DNA from: Mycolicibacterium tusciae JS617
GTDB taxonomy: Bacteria; Actinomycetota; Actinomycetes; Mycobacteriales; Mycobacteriaceae
Assembly: GCF_000243415.2 (NCBI RefSeq)
Contig: NZ_KI912270.1
Location: 806,001-870,000 of the forward strand
DNA: 64,000 nt
Reading direction: 5' to 3'
Numbering within the stretch: the stretch's first letter is position 1; each line of letters starts with the position of its first letter. The translations under genes and the position numbers were made by a program. Below the pieces are notes generated by a model. It saw nothing but the letters and a program-made list of their open reading frames with translations, had not been told where the DNA came from and searched no databases. Shown here in pieces: positions 24,599-32,143 of the stretch.

Positions 24599-25927
24599 GT
24601 GAACCACCCGCAGACAGACGATTGGCGCCGGTACCCGTTCGCGCTGGTACCGGACGATCGTCAGCTCGACTTTCCGGCAGCCGAGGCCAACCATCCGGAC
24701 TGCGAATCGGACACGTGGTTTCTGGCGGGCGAGCTGACCGGCAAAAGCGGACGTGGCTATGCGTTCCTGTCGATCTTCAACATGAATAGGCCGGGTCTCG
24801 GGGACATCGTCGCCGACTTCTACACGTTCGCGCTGTTCGACCTCGACGCAGGCGCCTACGGCACCTACACCGACTACGACATGCCGCCTGAAAACATGCA
24901 ACCCGGCGCCGTTGTGAAGATGTCGGTTTCCGACGAATGCCTCGACATCGCCTTCGACAGCGGTGCGGGCAGAGCGCTCTGGCGTACCTGCCGCGACGAG
25001 CAGGGCGACCTGTTGCCCTACACCTACGACGTCACGTTCGTCGGCACCGATGCAGCCGGCGAGGCGATGCGGGTGGAACTGCATGTCACCCCGTCGCGAG
25101 CGCCGGTGCCGTTGGGCGCCGCGGATTTCGGCGGGAAGATCGAGTGCTTCGGGCAGCCCGATACCTACTCCTATCTACAGACCGGCCTGACCATGACGGG
25201 AACGCTTGCATGGGGCTCGTCCTGCGAACCGGTCACCGGCAGCGCGGGCCACGTCGACCGGCAGTGGTTCCCGCTGATCGCCAACAGTGGTGGCGCGGAC
25301 GGCGACGTGCGCTGGCGCGCGCACGAGTGGCGCACCATCAATCTCGACAACGGAGTGGACCTGAGCATTTGGCGGCAATTCGACCGCGCCGACCGCAATG
25401 CGCTGCAACCGTTTTCGGGTGCCACCACCAGCTCCCCGAAGCCGGGAGTCGACCCCGAGTACGCGGACGACATCGAGGTGTCGGTCACCAGCTACGTGCG
25501 CTGGCCCGAAGAAGTCCGAACCCTGTACCGACCGCCTGCAGCCGCGAGATACCTGCCGGACCGGCACCGGCTGACGTCGCGCAAGCTCGACCTTGACCTG
25601 ACGGGCGAGCCGCTGGTGCCCGCGCCTGGACACGGCTTACCGCTGGAGTACATGGAAGGACCGTTTCACTATCGCGGGACGCTGCGTGGAGAGCACGTGA
25701 GCGGCTTCGCCTTCTACGAACGATCCCTTGCGTTGTACCGCGATTGGGAGTTGGTCGACGTCCTCGCCAGCGTCGTGGGTGACGCGCGGGTGGCCACACT
25801 GCGCGAACTGGTCGATGGCGGGCGTCGCGACGAAGCGGTGGCACATCTGCGTGACGAGATCCTCCCGTCGGGGGCGGGGATCATGGAACTCGTCGACGAT
25901 CTCATCGTCGCGCTGTCGGCGACGTGA
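24599..25927 (+). CDS. Lipocalin-like (AttH/CrtC-type) protein of unknown function
   Basis: A 442-residue protein from GTG 24599 behind AAAAAGGCAGG. It contains a repeated beta-rich architecture: an N-terminal barrel (DTWFLAGELTGKSGRGYAFLSIF), a central HVDRQWFPLIANSG segment and a second barrel half (WRAHEWRTINLDNGVDLSIWRQFDR). The order and the signature DRQW-like plus polar strands resemble the AttH/hydroxyneurosporene-synthase lipocalin family, which hydrate or bind terpenoids. This is a family-level guess. It is divergent from the aldehyde dehydrogenase and convergent with a Rieske oxygenase. Confidence 0.6.
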   Translation: MNHPQTDDWRRYPFALVPDDRQLDFPAAEANHPDCESDTWFLAGELTGKSGRGYAFLSIFNMNRPGLGDIVADFYTFALFDLDAGAYGTYTDYDMPPENMQPGAVVKMSVSDECLDIAFDSGAGRALWRTCRDEQGDLLPYTYDVTFVGTDAAGEAMRVELHVTPSRAPVPLGAADFGGKIECFGQPDTYSYLQTGLTMTGTLAWGSSCEPVTGSAGHVDRQWFPLIANSGGADGDVRWRAHEWRTINLDNGVDLSIWRQFDRADRNALQPFSGATTSSPKPGVDPEYADDIEVSVTSYVRWPEEVRTLYRPPAAARYLPDRHRLTSRKLDLDLTGEPLVPAPGHGLPLEYMEGPFHYRGTLRGEHVSGFAFYERSLALYRDWELVDVLASVVGDARVATLRELVDGGRRDEAVAHLRDEILPSGAGIMELVDDLIVALSAT

Positions 25928-25932
25928 CCCCA

Positions 25933-25989
25933 CGAAACTGAGCTTGTGCGCTACCTTTCGCCGAAATACCGTGCACAACCTCAGTTTCG
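25933..25989. terminator. Long inverted repeat between convergent genes
   Basis: Left arm CGAAACTGAGcTTGTGC (25933-25949) pairs with right arm GCACAAcCTCAGTTTCG (25973-25989), 16 of 17 positions, around a 23-nt loop. It lies at two convergent stops and overlaps the last codons of the Rieske gene. It can serve as a bidirectional terminator and may be a copy of a dispersed repeat. Confidence 0.6.
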
Positions 25990-27135
25990 GCGAGTGATCG
26001 CCTCCGACCACGTCGTGTGGCGGTGCTGCAGTCCCGGTTCATTGCGGCCGAAGACCAGGTGCTCGCGCACTCCGGATTCCAGGTTGGCCTGTAGCCCCGC
26101 GACAAGTGCGTAATCCTCGTCGCGGACAGTCGAGTGGGCGTACTCGAAGACCGCTGCCGCACCGGCGGCGGTGGATTCGTCGGACACGTCAAGCGGCGTG
26201 GAGTTCTGGTGCACCGTGATCGACCGGCCCGGCGCATCACCGGGGTACACCCGGAACAGCTCACCGTTCGCGACCGTGCAAGAAATGACGATGTTCGGGA
26301 ACAGCGCGTAGATGACGACCATGGCCTGAAGCGGCTCCCACTGTTCTTCGGGAACATCTTCGAGGTCGAGAATCCCGTTGAGCGGGAAGATAAGTCGGTG
26401 GTGGGGACCGAAGGCGTCGAACACTGTGCAGTTGCTGCGCGCAATCGTCGCGAACGTGTTCTTGTGCACCGTCGCGAAGTGGTAGTTCTCGGCGAACGTG
26501 TCGATCGCCAGCTTCCAGTTGATCGGGCAATCCAGCACCTTCTCGCCCAGCGGCGACCATCGGCCGATGCCCCAAGAATCGAGTTCTTTGGCCAGCGGCC
26601 CAAGAAAGCTGGGGATGTCCAGCCCGTCCGACGACGTGGCGTCCCGGTCGAGCGAAATCCACAGGAAACCCGCACATTCGGCCGCCGGCAACTCAGTCAA
26701 CCTCGGTGTGCCCGAAGCTGTTTCGGGAAAACCTTCCTTGCCAGGGACTCCGGCCAGATTGCCGTTGAGATCGTAGCTCCACGAGTGATAAGAGCAGGCG
26801 AGCCGTCGTGCGGCACCGCAGCCGTCGGTGATCCGCGATTGGCGGTGAAGGCAGACGTTCTCGAACGCGCGCACGACCCCGTCGGAGGCGCGGGTCAGCA
26901 GGATGGACCGTCCCATCACCGTCTTGGTGCAGTACGTGCCGGGCCGGGGCAGTTCGGACACGTAGCCGACCAGCTGCGGGCTCGCCTGCAGCAGCGCGGC
27001 GTCCTGAACATGGCGTGCGGCCGACGTGTACGTCTCCGCGGCGACGGTGCATTCCGACGGCGTGAGGTCGGTGGACTTGTCCCGCGCAAGCTTCAATGCG
27101 CGGCGGGTGAGATCGATGAGCAGATCGCGGTCCAT
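25981..27135 (-). CDS. Rieske non-haem iron oxygenase, phenylpropionate/choline-type
   Basis: A 384-residue oxygenase alpha subunit; ATG 27135 has better spacing from GAGGA than the adjoining GTG at 27138. Rieske ligands are Cys95/His97 (VCLHRQ) and Cys114/His117 (CSYHSW). The mononuclear iron site is ENYHFATVH (His219, His224), preceded by the family signature INWKLAIDTFAENYH. It is a different subfamily from the KshA-like enzyme at 17365. It would hydroxylate, demethylate or dihydroxylate a substrate. It is divergent from an SRPBCC protein across operator copy 5. Confidence 0.9.
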   Translation of the reverse strand: MDRDLLIDLTRRALKLARDKSTDLTPSECTVAAETYTSAARHVQDAALLQASPQLVGYVSELPRPGTYCTKTVMGRSILLTRASDGVVRAFENVCLHRQSRITDGCGAARRLACSYHSWSYDLNGNLAGVPGKEGFPETASGTPRLTELPAAECAGFLWISLDRDATSSDGLDIPSFLGPLAKELDSWGIGRWSPLGEKVLDCPINWKLAIDTFAENYHFATVHKNTFATIARSNCTVFDAFGPHHRLIFPLNGILDLEDVPEEQWEPLQAMVVIYALFPNIVISCTVANGELFRVYPGDAPGRSITVHQNSTPLDVSDESTAAGAAAVFEYAHSTVRDEDYALVAGLQANLESGVREHLVFGRNEPGLQHRHTTWSEAITRRN

Positions 27136-27171
27136 CACTGGTCCTCGGTCGTGGGCTGGGTGACCATCTGC

Positions 27172-27189
27172 CTATTTTTATAATGATAG
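27172..27189. promoter_or_regulatory. Putative shared operator, copy 5 (CTAT-N10-ATAG)
   Basis: CTATTTTTATAATGATAG has perfect CTAT/ATAG arms and includes TATAAT. It lies between the Rieske oxygenase start and the SRPBCC gene and aligns with copy 4 over nearly its whole length. Confidence 0.65.
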
Positions 27190-27243
27190 CTGTGGTATGT
27201 CAAAAACCGCTGGTGGGCGGCGTGGCCCGCGTATCGTCCGATC

Positions 27244-27687
27244 ATGCGCGCAGAGCGGGTGCTGTCGGAGGATGTGCCCGCGTCGCCGGACGAGGTCCGC
27301 GCGTTCTATGTCGACCTCGACAACATCAAAACGGTGCATCCGCTGGTGGTTTCGGTACGCAGGACAACGCGGACGGAACTGGTGGACGGCTACTGCCAGA
27401 GCTACCGGGTGAAAGACCGAATTCCTGTCGGTCCGTTCACGCTGCCGACCGGCTACACGGCCAACCTGCGGGTTGCGTCAACCGGCCCGGTGATCACCCA
27501 GGCGCGTCAATTCCCCCGTGTCCGCCTGTACGGCGTGGTGTCCTTCGAGCCCGTCGGCGCCGGAACCAGGCTCGTCGAACGCCTGACGATCGAAGCGCCA
27601 AGGCCGCTCGCCGCGATCACCACGCGTGAGGCGGTCAAGGCCCACATCAAGATGTTGGCGGGTATCCGGAGCCACTTCGGCGGTTAG
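27244..27687 (+). CDS. SRPBCC (START-like) protein
   Basis: A 147-residue polyketide-cyclase/SRPBCC-fold protein: DVPASPDEVRAFYVDLDNIKTVHPLV opens the helix-grip fold and VSFEPVGAGTRLVERLTI is the typical strand pair, followed by a long C-terminal helix. It binds a hydrophobic ligand, perhaps a pathway intermediate or CoA-linked lipid. ATG 27244 is 6 bp after TATCGT, so leaderless translation is likely. It is the last gene next to the shared operator set, and its 3' end overlaps the next convergent gene by 4 bp. Confidence 0.8.
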   Translation: MRAERVLSEDVPASPDEVRAFYVDLDNIKTVHPLVVSVRRTTRTELVDGYCQSYRVKDRIPVGPFTLPTGYTANLRVASTGPVITQARQFPRVRLYGVVSFEPVGAGTRLVERLTIEAPRPLAAITTREAVKAHIKMLAGIRSHFGG

Positions 27688-28082
27688 GCGTCCTCGGCCG
27701 GCGATTCGGATGCGTCGAGCACGCTGACCGCGATGCCATACGGCAGGAAACGCACCTTGCGGGTGGGGTCGGTGTTGTTCTTGTTGGCCCGCAGCGCGTC
27801 CAGTTCGGCCGGATACACCTGCTCGATATGGGCGCCGCCGTCGTTGTCGACGGTGTAGATCGCCCAGACGCCGTCACCGGTCGCGCCGGTGGTCTCGGGT
27901 TCCCGTTTGGGCCGTGAATGCCGGGTGAACTCGTCGACGAGATTGACCCAACCTGCGCGCTCACCGGAGGTGTTGAGGAACTTGCCGACGCCGTCCAAAG
28001 CGTCGCGCAGCCCCTCACCCGCCTCGCGAACGACGCGGTCGAACTCCTCGGGGTCGATTCCGAAAGGCCTGTTGCTGCTCAT
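27684..28082 (-). CDS. Conserved mycobacterial hypothetical protein
   Basis: A 132-residue protein from ATG 28082 behind GGAGGA. It opens MSSNRPFGIDPEEFDRVVREAGEGLRDAL with an amphipathic helix and then a mixed alpha/beta part (GVWAIYTVDNDGGAHIEQVYPAELDALRANKNNTD). No catalytic motif is evident. It has neither signal peptide nor membrane segment. Function is unknown; the fold looks like a small actinobacterial housekeeping protein. Confidence 0.7.
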   Translation of the reverse strand: MSSNRPFGIDPEEFDRVVREAGEGLRDALDGVGKFLNTSGERAGWVNLVDEFTRHSRPKREPETTGATGDGVWAIYTVDNDGGAHIEQVYPAELDALRANKNNTDPTRKVRFLPYGIAVSVLDASESPAEDA

Positions 28083-28210
28083 AGCGGTTCCTCCTCAGGC
28101 GCGTGCGCCCTCCCCAGCTGACGCGGGGCCCAGGCACGGGCGATATTTCCAGTGTGCCTGCAGGTGGCGAAGTAGTCGACTGGGGCCGACGGGAGATGGT
28201 ATCCAGTCGT

Positions 28211-29035
28211 ATGGCTTTCACACGCTCGGATGCGTTGGCGGCCGCCGAGCGGTCGCCGGCGGCCGCAGGCGCACGCGACAAGACCGGGTGGATCGATCTG
28301 TTCACCGCCGACGGGCGGGTCGAGGATCCGGTGGGCTCGGAGCCCCACCGGGGACTGGGTGCGATCGGGAGGTTCTACGACACGTTCATCGGACCACGCC
28401 ACATCACATACCGGCCCGACGCCGACATCGTGGCCGGCTCGACGGTCGTCCGGGACGGTGAACTCGACATCTCGATGGGTGCGGTGGCGCTGCATGTGCC
28501 CGTCTACATCCGGTACGACCTGCAGGAGGGCGGCGGCGGACTGAAAATCGCTGCGCTGTCGGCCTTCTGGGAGCTGCCCGCCATGGTCGGCCAATTCCTG
28601 CGGGCCGGAGTCGGGGGCTTGCCTGCCGGTTTGGCGCTGTCCCGAGCGTTGCTGGCCAACCAGGGTGTGGTCGGGGTGTTGGGCTACCTCGGTGGCCTGC
28701 GGGGCACCGGGCCGCAGGGGAAGCGGCGGATTCGGGAATTCCTCGACGACGCGCGGGCGGGCGACGAGGTCGCGGTGCGCCGCTGGCTCGGCAAGGGAGC
28801 GCGGGTGACGACCGGCGACGAGCTTCCGTTGACCACTGCGGACTTGCTGGCCCGGCTGGCACGCGCCCACCCCCGCAAGATGATCGCGTCCGGATACAGC
28901 GTGGTCGTGGGTTTGGACCGGGACGGGCAGCGCGACGTGCTGATCGCCGATGTGGCGGCCAAGCCGTTCGCCATCCGCAGAATTCGATACTTCACCGAAG
29001 CCACCGAAGGCACCGAAGCCACCGCAGCCGGCTGA
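28211..29035 (+). CDS. SnoaL-like domain protein, hypothetical
   Basis: About 274 residues from ATG 28211 (MAFTRSDALAAAERSP); ATG 28196 is an alternative with GGGAG just before it. The first half is NTF2/SnoaL-like (RDKTGWIDLFTADGRVEDPVGSEPHRGLGAIGRFYDTFIGP). A Gly/Leu-rich middle (PAMVGQFLRAGVGGLPAGLALSRALL) may associate with membrane, and a charged C-terminal domain follows, ending in a short GAA/ACC repeat tail (TEATEGTEAT). Substrate is unknown. Confidence 0.7.
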   Translation: MAFTRSDALAAAERSPAAAGARDKTGWIDLFTADGRVEDPVGSEPHRGLGAIGRFYDTFIGPRHITYRPDADIVAGSTVVRDGELDISMGAVALHVPVYIRYDLQEGGGGLKIAALSAFWELPAMVGQFLRAGVGGLPAGLALSRALLANQGVVGVLGYLGGLRGTGPQGKRRIREFLDDARAGDEVAVRRWLGKGARVTTGDELPLTTADLLARLARAHPRKMIASGYSVVVGLDRDGQRDVLIADVAAKPFAIRRIRYFTEATEGTEATAAG

Positions 29036-29077
29036 GCCGCAGGTTTGCCCGCGGTCAGGCTCGGGCACCCGGAGGAC

Positions 29078-29503
29078 ATGCGACAGTCCGACACGCGCAA
29101 GGTCACCATCGTCGGTGTGTTCGTGGCAGCGGTGCTCGCCGCCTGCCTGGTGGTGCCGGCCTTCGGTCAGATGCTCACACTCGAGGGAACGTGGCTGGCC
29201 GCCGCGATTCTCGGGCTGCCTACCGCCGCAGTGCTGACGCTGACCGGTTACCGCCACTACGGACTGGCCCGCGGCCTCCTCGTCGCCGTGGTCATCACGG
29301 TCCTCACAGTTGCGATCACCTGGGCGGTCTCGGTGTTCGTGGTGGCCTCCGCGCTCAGCGGGTCGGCCACGAGTGCAGTCATGGGTGCCGTTCTCTACGC
29401 TGTGCCGGCCGTGGCGGTGGTCATCCTCGGCCTACTCGCGCTGCGGCTGGTACCGGGGCGATCGGCGACCGGCCAATCGTTTGAGCACGCCGATGCCGGG
29501 TAA
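29078..29503 (+). CDS. Small integral membrane protein
   Basis: A 141-residue protein from ATG 29078 with GGAGG upstream. Four hydrophobic helices are visible, about residues 10-30, 40-55, 62-90 and 98-122. There are no recognisable transport or enzymatic motifs. The C-terminus is polar (SATGQSFEHADAG). It is followed 9 bp later by a small acidic protein gene. Confidence 0.7.
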   Translation: MRQSDTRKVTIVGVFVAAVLAACLVVPAFGQMLTLEGTWLAAAILGLPTAAVLTLTGYRHYGLARGLLVAVVITVLTVAITWAVSVFVVASALSGSATSAVMGAVLYAVPAVAVVILGLLALRLVPGRSATGQSFEHADAG

Positions 29504-29512
29504 ACGCAGCAC

Positions 29513-29692
29513 ATGACCCCGCGCGACGACAACCAATCCGAATCCGACGTCGACGATGACGACCATGTCGCCGCTTCGCGGGCGGGCAAAGACGGCGATG
29601 ACGACGGCACATACGTGGGTCAGACGGCCTCCGACGACGCGCTCGACGTAGGTGAGTCGGGAGCCGAGGCGCGCAGCGAGGCCGGCCGCTAG
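29513..29692 (+). CDS. Small acidic protein (59 residues)
   Basis: ATG 29513 to TAG 29692 encodes 59 residues beginning MTPRDDNQSESDVDDDDHVA and ending GAEARSEAGR. It is extremely acidic (many Asp) and probably disordered. It lies 9 bp behind the membrane protein gene in the same direction, and the composition is not that of a random GC-rich frame. Acidic tails like this are seen in small mycobacterial conserved proteins of unknown role. Confidence 0.55.
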   Translation: MTPRDDNQSESDVDDDDHVAASRAGKDGDDDGTYVGQTASDDALDVGESGAEARSEAGR

Positions 29693-29753
29693 CAGCGGTG
29701 TTGTCTCGATTCGGTCGCGTTGGACCGTATGCGACTGCCGGACGTGAGACGGT

Positions 29754-30326
29754 ATGAGCACCATGCCCGTTGACGATGAAATGACCTACGAGGAATTCGG
29801 TCGCAGGTTCTTCGAGATCGCCGTGACCGAAGATCGCGTCGGTGGCGCGATCGGCGCAATCGCCGGTGACGAATTCGAGATGGGCCCGATGGCGCAGGGC
29901 CCGGGCAAAGTCGCCAAGGTGACGGCAAAAGTCAGGATTCAGGAGCCGCGCCTCACCCGCGACGTCGGCGAGAAGATCACGTTCGCCATCCGGATTCCGT
30001 TGGAGATCGACCTGGTCGTCGACCTGCGGATCGACAAGCCGAAATTCATGGTTTTCGGCGAGATCGCCCTGCGTGCGACCGCACGCGCCGCGGCACCGTT
30101 GCTGTTGATCCTCGATGTGGAGAAACCCCGGCCGTCCGACATCTCCATCCACGTGACGTCCAAGTCGCTGCGCGGTGAGCTGGTTCGGATAGTCGGGGGC
30201 ATCGACGCGGAGATCAAGCGGTTCGTCGCGGCTCACGTCGCAGGGGAGATCGACAGCCCGGCCTCGCAGAAGGCGAAGATCATCGACGTCGCGGACAGCA
30301 TCGACGGCGCCTGGTCGGGCCTCTAG
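29754..30326 (+). CDS. Conserved hypothetical protein (mycobacterial)
   Basis: A 190-residue soluble protein starting at ATG 29754 (in-frame ATGs at 29763 and 29781 are alternatives). It has a helical N-terminus (MTYEEFGRRFFEIAVTEDRVGGAIGAIAG) and a long beta-rich core (VAKVTAKVRIQEPRLTRDVGEKITFAIRIPLEID), reminiscent of lipid-binding barrel proteins. A conserved function is not recognised. Its stop abuts the convergent GDSL gene at 30327. Confidence 0.7.
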   Translation: MSTMPVDDEMTYEEFGRRFFEIAVTEDRVGGAIGAIAGDEFEMGPMAQGPGKVAKVTAKVRIQEPRLTRDVGEKITFAIRIPLEIDLVVDLRIDKPKFMVFGEIALRATARAAAPLLLILDVEKPRPSDISIHVTSKSLRGELVRIVGGIDAEIKRFVAAHVAGEIDSPASQKAKIIDVADSIDGAWSGL

Positions 30327-31097
30327 CTAGCCGGCCACACTTTCAAGTCGCGGCCGTTTGGGCCCGCGGCCGTCACCCGCAGACCTGCCCCGCACGTGAT
30401 ACCAGAGCCACGGCATCAGCATGTTCTGTGTCCATAACGCCTGCGAATACGCCTGCGACCGCAGCGACGGCCGCCGCACGGGACCGTCGACCAACGCCCA
30501 GTCGTGGTTACTGCCGGGCAGCCCGAGCGCCTCAGCGGCCGCGGCTGCGAACAGCTGGTGTCCCTTCGCCGATCCGTGCACCCGGTCCGCGCTCCAGGTG
30601 TCCGGCTGCGTCATCGACGGTGCGTCGTAGAGGTCGACGAGCCGAAACCCGTGTTGCACTGCGCCTCTTCTGATTTCGTCATTGATCTGTTCAACGCGCG
30701 ATGCGAGCACCCGGCCGATCGGGAGGATCTTCGCGATGTCCGGGAACGTGGTCGTCACCACGGTCGCGCCGGAGGACGCCAATTGGGTGTACAGGTCGGA
30801 CAATTCGGCAAGGGCGCCGGCGAAATACGGACCGGGGCGGGTCACATCGTTCATCCCGATGCAGACAGAGATCAGGTCCGGCTGCAGCGCCAGCGCCGCG
30901 GGCAGCTGCTCGTCGAGCAGGTCTTTGATCCGACGGCCGCGCACAGCCAGATTGGCGTACGTCACGCCGGGGTGGTGGGCGTCGACCATCGTGGCGAAGC
31001 GATCGGCGAAGCCGACGAGACCAACTGAGTCGTCGCCGTCCCACAGCCCCTCCGTTTGGCTGTCGCCGATCGCCACATATCGGGAGTACCAAGGCAC
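30327..31097 (-). CDS. SGNH/GDSL-family hydrolase
   Basis: A 256-residue SGNH hydrolase from GTG 31097. All blocks are present: GDSQTEG (catalytic Ser12), the VRGRR block, GMND (block III, oxyanion Asn) and DRVHGSAKGH (Asp-x2-His). It would hydrolyse an ester, probably lipid or acyl group, in the cytoplasm because no signal peptide is seen. The C-terminal 60 residues (SQALWTQNMLMPWLWYHVRGRS) form a mycobacterial extension. Confidence 0.9.
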   Translation of the reverse strand: MPWYSRYVAIGDSQTEGLWDGDDSVGLVGFADRFATMVDAHHPGVTYANLAVRGRRIKDLLDEQLPAALALQPDLISVCIGMNDVTRPGPYFAGALAELSDLYTQLASSGATVVTTTFPDIAKILPIGRVLASRVEQINDEIRRGAVQHGFRLVDLYDAPSMTQPDTWSADRVHGSAKGHQLFAAAAAEALGLPGSNHDWALVDGPVRRPSLRSQAYSQALWTQNMLMPWLWYHVRGRSAGDGRGPKRPRLESVAG

Positions 31098-31151
31098 ACC
31101 GGAACTCTAGGAGACCGCCAAATAGTCCCCTGTGGTGGGCCTGCGCGCTAG

Positions 31152-31190
31152 ACGGGTTGATTACCTGCATCAGGCGTGCGATCAACCCGT
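31152..31190 (-). terminator. Hairpin downstream of ankyrin gene
   Basis: ACGGGTTGAT (31152-31161) and ATCAACCCGT (31181-31190) form a perfect 10-bp stem with a 19-nt loop. GCTAG and CTAGC flank it, so the stem can extend with a mismatch. It follows the leftward ankyrin gene. Confidence 0.6.
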
Positions 31191-31195
31191 TAGGG

Positions 31196-32143
31196 CTAGC
31201 GGCGCAGCGCCACCTCGACCTCCGAGGCTCCGGCGTTCGCCGCAAGTTCACGGTGGCGCGCCGACACACCGGCGCCGCCGGCGCGCAGGACATCGACTAC
31301 CTCGACCACCGCAGCGGCGCGATACCCGTTGAACGCCGCACCCGCGGCCCACCAGGCCATCAGCGAGTCCAGGCCGCGACCGGCGTCGGCACCGAGGTCG
31401 ACCATCGCGGCGACTGTCGCCGGAAGGATCATCCGTGCCGCGAGTTCGATCGGTTGGGTGCCGCTCGGCAGGGGTGCGTTAACGGAGGCGCCCGCACGCG
31501 CCAGTGCGCGCACCATCTCAGGGTTGACGTTGTCGGCCGAACTGCCAATCACATGCAGCGCGGTGGCGCCCTCGGAATCGACGAGGCCGGGATCGACGCC
31601 GTGGGCCAGCGCGTGGTTGAGTGCGACGGTGCGTCCCCGCCGCACGATCTCATGCAGGATCGTCGTGAATTTGTCACCGCGCGCCGACAATTCGATGCGT
31701 CGGGATGCGTCGGCCTCGTCGTCGATCAAGGCGACGGAGATGCCTGCGGCGGGCGAGCGCAAGGCGTACCACAGAGGCGTTGCGCCGCACCCGTCGACGG
31801 GGTCCGGATCTGCGCCCATGGCCAGCAGTTCGATGACCCCGGTATCGCCAAGATGCGCGCGCTCGAACAGATCGAGCACGGTCGGCTCCAACGGTTCGGT
31901 CCAGGCCGGACGGCCCGCCCCGAGCGCGTCCAGCACCCGTAGCATTCCCGCACGCTTGATCCCGAGGTCAAACCACGGCCAGGGCCCCGGACCCTTAAGG
32001 AGAAATTCGTCGGCTCCAATGCGGTATTCCTCGGTGATGGTTCTGCCGTAATCCTCATACGCCGAGGAGAAAGTCAGATCGTCACCGTCGCGCGATACAA
32101 CGACCTCGACGGGTCCCTCTTGATAGCGCGCGATGTTGGTCAC
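31196..32143 (-). CDS. Ankyrin-repeat protein
   Basis: A 315-residue protein from GTG 32143, which overlaps the stop of the upstream DUF2993 gene. The N-terminal 90 residues are a separate domain (ARYQEGPVEVVVSRDGDDLTF). Ankyrin-like units follow: GDTGVIELLAMGADPDPVDGCGATPLWYAL, a second around RTVALNHALAHGVDPGLVDSEGATALHV, and a third with MVRALARAGASVNAPLPSGTQPIELAA. It likely mediates protein-protein contacts. The partner is unknown; the coupled DUF2993 gene is a candidate. Confidence 0.8.
   Translation of the reverse strand: MTNIARYQEGPVEVVVSRDGDDLTFSSAYEDYGRTITEEYRIGADEFLLKGPGPWPWFDLGIKRAGMLRVLDALGAGRPAWTEPLEPTVLDLFERAHLGDTGVIELLAMGADPDPVDGCGATPLWYALRSPAAGISVALIDDEADASRRIELSARGDKFTTILHEIVRRGRTVALNHALAHGVDPGLVDSEGATALHVIGSSADNVNPEMVRALARAGASVNAPLPSGTQPIELAARMILPATVAAMVDLGADAGRGLDSLMAWWAAGAAFNGYRAAAVVEVVDVLRAGGAGVSARHRELAANAGASEVEVALRR

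Noticed and set aside
31141..31202. Stem-loop at 31152-31190 as a riboswitch or attC-like site
   Set aside because: Its position right after a leftward stop codon and simple perfect stem fit a terminator; no downstream gene in the matching direction needs a leader.
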